8,622 nt of DNA from Planctomycetota bacterium (GTDB taxonomy: Bacteria > Planctomycetota > UBA1135): assembly GCA_027623585.1 (NCBI GenBank), contig JAQBVK010000095.1, forward strand, positions 1 to 8,622. Reading direction: 5' to 3'. Shown here piece by piece: positions 6,418 to 8,622 of this stretch. Numbering within the stretch: the stretch's first letter is position 1; each line of letters starts with the position of its first letter. A program made the translations under genes and the position numbers. The notes beneath the pieces are model-generated. The model did no database searches, was not told the DNA's origin, and saw only the letters and a list, made by a program, of their open reading frames with translations.

Positions 6418-7089
6418 GTGGCATCCTCCAGTCGCATCGGCTTCTGCGCCGCCCTCCTCAAACCAAAGGGCGCGCGTCTGGATGACGCCTGCGGAGCCCG
6501 GCTCGACGAGGCCCTCCGCCCGCTCAAAGACGCCCTGATCGCCCCGCTGCAGATCCTGGACGACGGATCCGCCTGCACGGTCATCCTCGGCGGCGCCGAG
6601 CGCGCCTTCGATTTGGCGGTCGCCCTGGGCGAGGCCGCATGGCCGATTCGTCTGCGCTTCACCCTCGCCGCTGCGCCGCCTGCGGGCGCCGCCGGCCGGG
6701 ACGGCGCGGTCCGCGCCAAGGCGCAGAAATTGCTGCGCGGGATGGACCGTAGCGCGGCGCTGCGCGCAGAGTTGCCCGGGCGCAGTCCCGAGGAGTGCGC
6801 GCTCGCCGATGCCGTCGCGCGCCTGCATCGCTCACTCACTGCAGACTGGACTGAAGGCCGCTGGCACGCCGTTCGCGCCTACCGACGCTTCGGCCGCCAA
6901 GCCGACGTTGCGCGCGAACTCGGCGTGACGCAGCAAGCGATCAGCCAAATGCTGCTCGGCGCGCGCCTCCGTGAACTGGTTGCAGCCGAGGATGCGCTGC
7001 GCGCTTGGCTCGCGGAGCCGCGTCGCACCACGCTGTGGCCGCTGAAGCTGCGCAGCCTCGCGGACGGCGCGCCGGCGCGAAAGGACTAG
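6418..7089 (+). CDS. SatD-like protein with C-terminal helix-turn-helix
   Basis: This 223-residue protein starts at GTG 6418; an in-frame TAG at 6403-6405 leaves no upstream alternative. The N-terminal part (about 8-90) has the alternating pattern of SatD-type proteins: a short first strand (IGFCAALLK), an Asp-containing helix with spaced Leu (LDDACGARLDEALRPL), a strand (ILDDGSACTVILGG), a helix that pairs with a chromosomal 'A..la..i' pattern, and an Arg-rich strand (WPIRLRFTLA). The C-terminal part holds a clear helix-turn-helix at about 157-180 (GRQADVARELGVTQQAISQM), with the recognition helix TQQAISQML, followed by a helical tail. It is therefore probably a DNA-binding regulator. The SatD resemblance is by eye and moderate; the helix-turn-helix is solid. 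The TAG stop is part of the CTAG flanking the palindromic element that follows. No target is apparent, though the next gene on the strand is aconitase. Confidence 0.75.
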   Translation: MASSSRIGFCAALLKPKGARLDDACGARLDEALRPLKDALIAPLQILDDGSACTVILGGAERAFDLAVALGEAAWPIRLRFTLAAAPPAGAAGRDGAVRAKAQKLLRGMDRSAALRAELPGRSPEECALADAVARLHRSLTADWTEGRWHAVRAYRRFGRQADVARELGVTQQAISQMLLGARLRELVAAEDALRAWLAEPRRTTLWPLKLRSLADGAPARKD

Positions 7090-7116
7090 GGCAGCGCTGA
7101 GCAAGTCATTCCGTCC
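7090..7116. repeat. Left terminal inverted repeat of the MITE-like element
   Basis: This 27-bp end begins GGCAGCGCTGAGCAAGT. It matches the inverted right end (7222-7248) at 21 of 27 positions: the outer 11 are identical and AAGT, TT, CGT and C are shared further in. A perfect outer tip and a decaying inner part are usual for insertion-sequence ends. Confidence 0.65.
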
Positions 7117-7129
7117 AGGACGCGGTCCT
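7117..7129. repeat. Small hairpin in the left arm
   Basis: AGGAC-GCG-GTCCT forms a perfect 5-bp stem with a 3-nt loop. It lies at nearly the same distance from the left end as the right-arm hairpin (7200-7222) lies from the right end. Confidence 0.45.
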
Positions 7130-7148
7130 CGCGGCCGGTCTCAGCGTC

Positions 7149-7190
7149 GCCGGAACCTGCGCCTATCTATCAATAGGCGCAGAACCCGGC
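7149..7190. repeat. Central hairpin of the element
   Basis: CTGCGCCTAT (7157-7166) and ATAGGCGCAG (7173-7182) form a perfect 10-bp stem around the 6-nt loop CTATCA. Beyond a 3x3 internal loop (AAC/AAC), GCCGG (7149-7153) pairs with CCGGC (7186-7190). No T-tract follows, so it is not a typical intrinsic terminator. Confidence 0.75.
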
Positions 7191-7199
7191 TCCTTGACC

Positions 7200-7222
7200 C
7201 CGGACGCGAATCCACGCGCCGG
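7200..7222. repeat. Hairpin in the right arm
   Basis: CCGG (7200-7203) and CGCG (7205-7208) pair with CGCG (7215-7218) and CCGG (7219-7222) around the loop AATCCA, leaving A7204 bulged. The stem is 8 bp and its 3' end touches the right terminal repeat. Confidence 0.5.
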
Positions 7223-7248
7223 AACGAAAGCACTTATTCAGCGCTGCC
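7222..7248. repeat. Right terminal inverted repeat of the MITE-like element
   Basis: Read inward on the minus strand it begins GGCAGCGCTGAATAAGTGC. The string TGAATAAGT recalls the ends of several IS5-family elements (from memory, not checked). It pairs with the left end at 7090-7116, and is followed by the second CTAG (7249-7252). Confidence 0.65.
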
Positions 7249-7249
7249 C

Positions 7250-7255
7250 TAGAAT
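7250..7255 (+). promoter_or_regulatory. Possible -10 element (TAGAAT) of aconitase
   Basis: TAGAAT matches five of six bases of TATAAT and is identical to the hexamer before dus. Its first three bases are the end of the right CTAG of the palindromic element. A start near 7262 would give a leader of about 17 nt before ATG 7279, longer than at the other starts here. No convincing -35 box is present 16-18 bp upstream, where the terminal repeat now lies. Confidence 0.4.
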
Positions 7256-7278
7256 ATTCGGTCCTTTTCGTAGCCAAG

Positions 7279-8622
7279 ATGCCGACGATCGAATCCACGC
7301 CTGAACTCGTCGAGGCGGTTTACGCCCGAACCCGCGCCGCCCTCGAGACCGTGCGCGCCCGCCTCAAGCGGCCGCTGACGCTGGCTGAGAAAATTTTCTA
7401 CGGTCACATCGACGATCCGGCAGGTCAGAGCATCAAGCGCGGCAGGGCTTATCTGCTGCTGCGCCCTGACCGCGTGGCGCTGCAGGACGCAACCGCGCAG
7501 ATGGCGCTGTTGCAATTCATGAGCGCCGGTCGCGACGAAGTCGCGGTGCCGAGCACGGTGCACTGCGATCACTTGATCCGCGCGCGCAAGGGTTCGAAGG
7601 AAGACCTCGAGGTGGCGAACGACGAGAACCGCGAGGTCTACGACTTCCTCGCCAGCGTTTCGGCGCGTTACGGTCTCGGCTTCTGGAAACCGGGCAGCGG
7701 AATCATTCACCAAAACGTGCTCGAGAACTACGCCTTCCCGGGCGGGCTGATGCTCGGCACCGACTCGCACACGCCCAACGCCGGCGGACTCGGCATGTGC
7801 GCGGTGGGGGTCGGCGGCGCCGATGCGGTAGACGTGATGGCCGGCTTCCCTTGGGAAGTGCTGCAGCCGAACGTGGTCGGCGTGAAACTGACCGGCCGGC
7901 TCAAGGGCTGGACCGCGCCCAAGGACGTGATCCTCAAGGTGCTCGACCTGCTGACCGTGAAGGGCGGCACCAACCGGATCATCGAGTACTTCGGTCCGGG
8001 CGCCGAGAGCATCAGCGCCACCGGCAAGGCGACGATCTGCAACATGGGCGCGGAGCTCGGCGCGACCTGCTCGGTGTTTCCCTACGACGAGCGCATGGCG
8101 GTGTATCTACGCGCCACGCGCCGTGCCGAGCTGGCGGATCTCGCCGACGCCAACCGCGATCTGCTGGTGCCGGACGCCGAGGTGATCGCCGATCCGAAGC
8201 GTCACTACGACCTGTTGCTCGAGATCGACCTCGACACGCTCGAGCCGCACCTCGTCGGTCCGCACACGCCTGACCTGGCGCGACCGGTCTCCGCGATGAG
8301 CGCTGAGGTCGAGAAGGAGCATTACCCCGCGAGGCTCTCCTATGCGTTGATCGGGTCATGCACGAACTCCTCCTACGAGGACATTTCTCGCGCGGTTTCG
8401 ATCGCGCGTCAGGCCAAGGCGCGCGGCGCCAAGGTCCGCGCGCCGCTGATGGTTTCCCCGGGATCCGAGCAAATCCACGCCACCATCCAGCGCGATGGAT
8501 TGATGAAGGAACTCGAAGACGTCGGCGCGGTCGTGCTGGCGAACGCCTGTGGCCCGTGCATCGGGCAGTGGCAGCGCGACGACCTCACGCCGGGCGAGGG
8601 CAACACCATCATCACCTCGTTC
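7279..8622 (+). CDS. acn: Aconitate hydratase, mitochondrial type, 3' partial
   Basis: The frame runs from ATG 7279 to the last base: 448 codons, roughly 60% of the 750-residue family length. The enzyme interconverts citrate and isocitrate through cis-aconitate in the TCA cycle, using a [4Fe-4S] cluster. The cluster ligands are present: Cys361 in IGSCTNSSYED, Cys424 and Cys427 in ANACGPCIGQW, with the same spacing as Cys358/421/424 of pig mitochondrial aconitase. Active-site residues Asp97-His98 (HCDHLI) and Asp162-Ser163-His164 (GTDSHTPNAGGLG) are also seen. Long stretches such as FWKPGSGIIHQ, GVGGADAVDVMAG and KATICNMGAE follow the mitochondrial subfamily, not the usual bacterial AcnA or AcnB. 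The C-terminal swivelling domain is outside the window. No Shine-Dalgarno site precedes the ATG. A mitochondrial-type enzyme is known from several bacterial phyla, so it does not fix the host. Confidence 0.96.
   Translation, partial: MPTIESTPELVEAVYARTRAALETVRARLKRPLTLAEKIFYGHIDDPAGQSIKRGRAYLLLRPDRVALQDATAQMALLQFMSAGRDEVAVPSTVHCDHLIRARKGSKEDLEVANDENREVYDFLASVSARYGLGFWKPGSGIIHQNVLENYAFPGGLMLGTDSHTPNAGGLGMCAVGVGGADAVDVMAGFPWEVLQPNVVGVKLTGRLKGWTAPKDVILKVLDLLTVKGGTNRIIEYFGPGAESISATGKATICNMGAELGATCSVFPYDERMAVYLRATRRAELADLADANRDLLVPDAEVIADPKRHYDLLLEIDLDTLEPHLVGPHTPDLARPVSAMSAEVEKEHYPARLSYALIGSCTNSSYEDISRAVSIARQAKARGAKVRAPLMVSPGSEQIHATIQRDGLMKELEDVGAVVLANACGPCIGQWQRDDLTPGEGNTIITSF

Larger units (their letters stand above)
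7086..7252. mobile_element. MITE-like palindromic element (7090-7248) with CTAG flanks
   Basis: CTAGGGCAGCGCTGA at 7086-7100 is repeated perfectly inverted at 7238-7252. Comparing the two halves, arms of 81 and 80 nt around a 6-nt loop match at about 56 of 81 positions with one gap. The likeliest reading is a non-autonomous insertion-sequence derivative of 159 bp (7090-7248), starting GGCAGCGCTGA and flanked by a 4-bp CTAG target duplication; CTAG fits the YTAR target of the IS5 group, but since CTAG is its own inverse it could be part of the repeat instead. No frame for a transposase fits inside. Deleting the element with one CTAG leaves GGACTAGAATATT, keeping the upstream stop TAG and the downstream TAGAAT intact. 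Alternatives are a structured RNA leader of aconitase or an intergenic terminator; there is no T-tract to support the latter. Confidence 0.65.

Noticed and set aside
5184..6839. 551-codon open frame on the minus strand
   Set aside because: It runs antisense through the whole dus gene, the small lipoprotein locus and part of the SatD-like gene; low-complexity Arg/Ala composition and no domain.
7157..7182. Intrinsic terminator for the SatD-like gene
   Set aside because: The stem is strong but is not followed by a T-tract (AACCCGGC follows), and it is the centre of a larger palindrome.
7086..7252. tRNA-like gene suggested by the three-branched fold
   Set aside because: No conserved T-loop or D-loop bases, the acceptor-like stem is too long, and the total length is about twice that of a tRNA.

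Overview
The window is GC-rich bacterial DNA, almost fully coding, with no tRNA, rRNA or CRISPR array. Exported proteins with cleavable signal peptides, two lipoproteins and an S46 dipeptidyl-peptidase point to a diderm, protein-degrading organism. The multi-domain carboxypeptidase-regulatory-like protein, the absence of clear Shine-Dalgarno sites and the mitochondrial-type aconitase would suit a Planctomycetota- or Acidobacteriota-like lineage. The phylum is a guess; nothing in the window fixes it.

Layout: (1) bases 1-1707, plus strand: the 3' part of a large protein with repeated beta-sandwich (CarboxypepD_reg-like) domains. (2) bases 1734-5179, minus strand: an apparent operon in the order short-chain dehydrogenase, then a SurA-N-like lipoprotein (GTGA overlap), then an exported S46 dipeptidyl-peptidase carrying the Arg typical of the acidic-residue-specific DPP11 type. 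(3) bases 5180-5201: a 22-bp divergent promoter gap. (4) bases 5202-6188, plus strand: a tRNA-dihydrouridine synthase. (5) bases 6194-6349, minus strand: a 51-residue lipoprotein. (6) bases 6418-7089, plus strand: a SatD-like protein with a C-terminal helix-turn-helix. (7) bases 7086-7252: a long imperfect palindrome with IS-like terminal inverted repeats and flanking CTAG, most likely a MITE. (8) from base 7279, plus strand: a mitochondrial-type aconitase cut off by the window end.

Two features stand out. The first is the 159-bp palindromic element at 7090-7248. It sits exactly between the stop codon of the helix-turn-helix gene and a -10-like TAGAAT before aconitase; removing it and one CTAG rebuilds a seamless CTAGAAT junction. 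Its arms can also fold into three internal hairpins, so it could act as structured RNA. The second is that five starts (S46 peptidase, dehydrogenase, dus, small lipoprotein, SatD-like) have a TAnnnT hexamer only 6-11 nt upstream and no Shine-Dalgarno, which suggests leaderless or nearly leaderless transcription.

The minus-strand operon may link an envelope chaperone to an exported peptidase that releases dipeptides. The other genes (tRNA modification, TCA cycle) are housekeeping. No complete new defence or biosynthetic system is visible.
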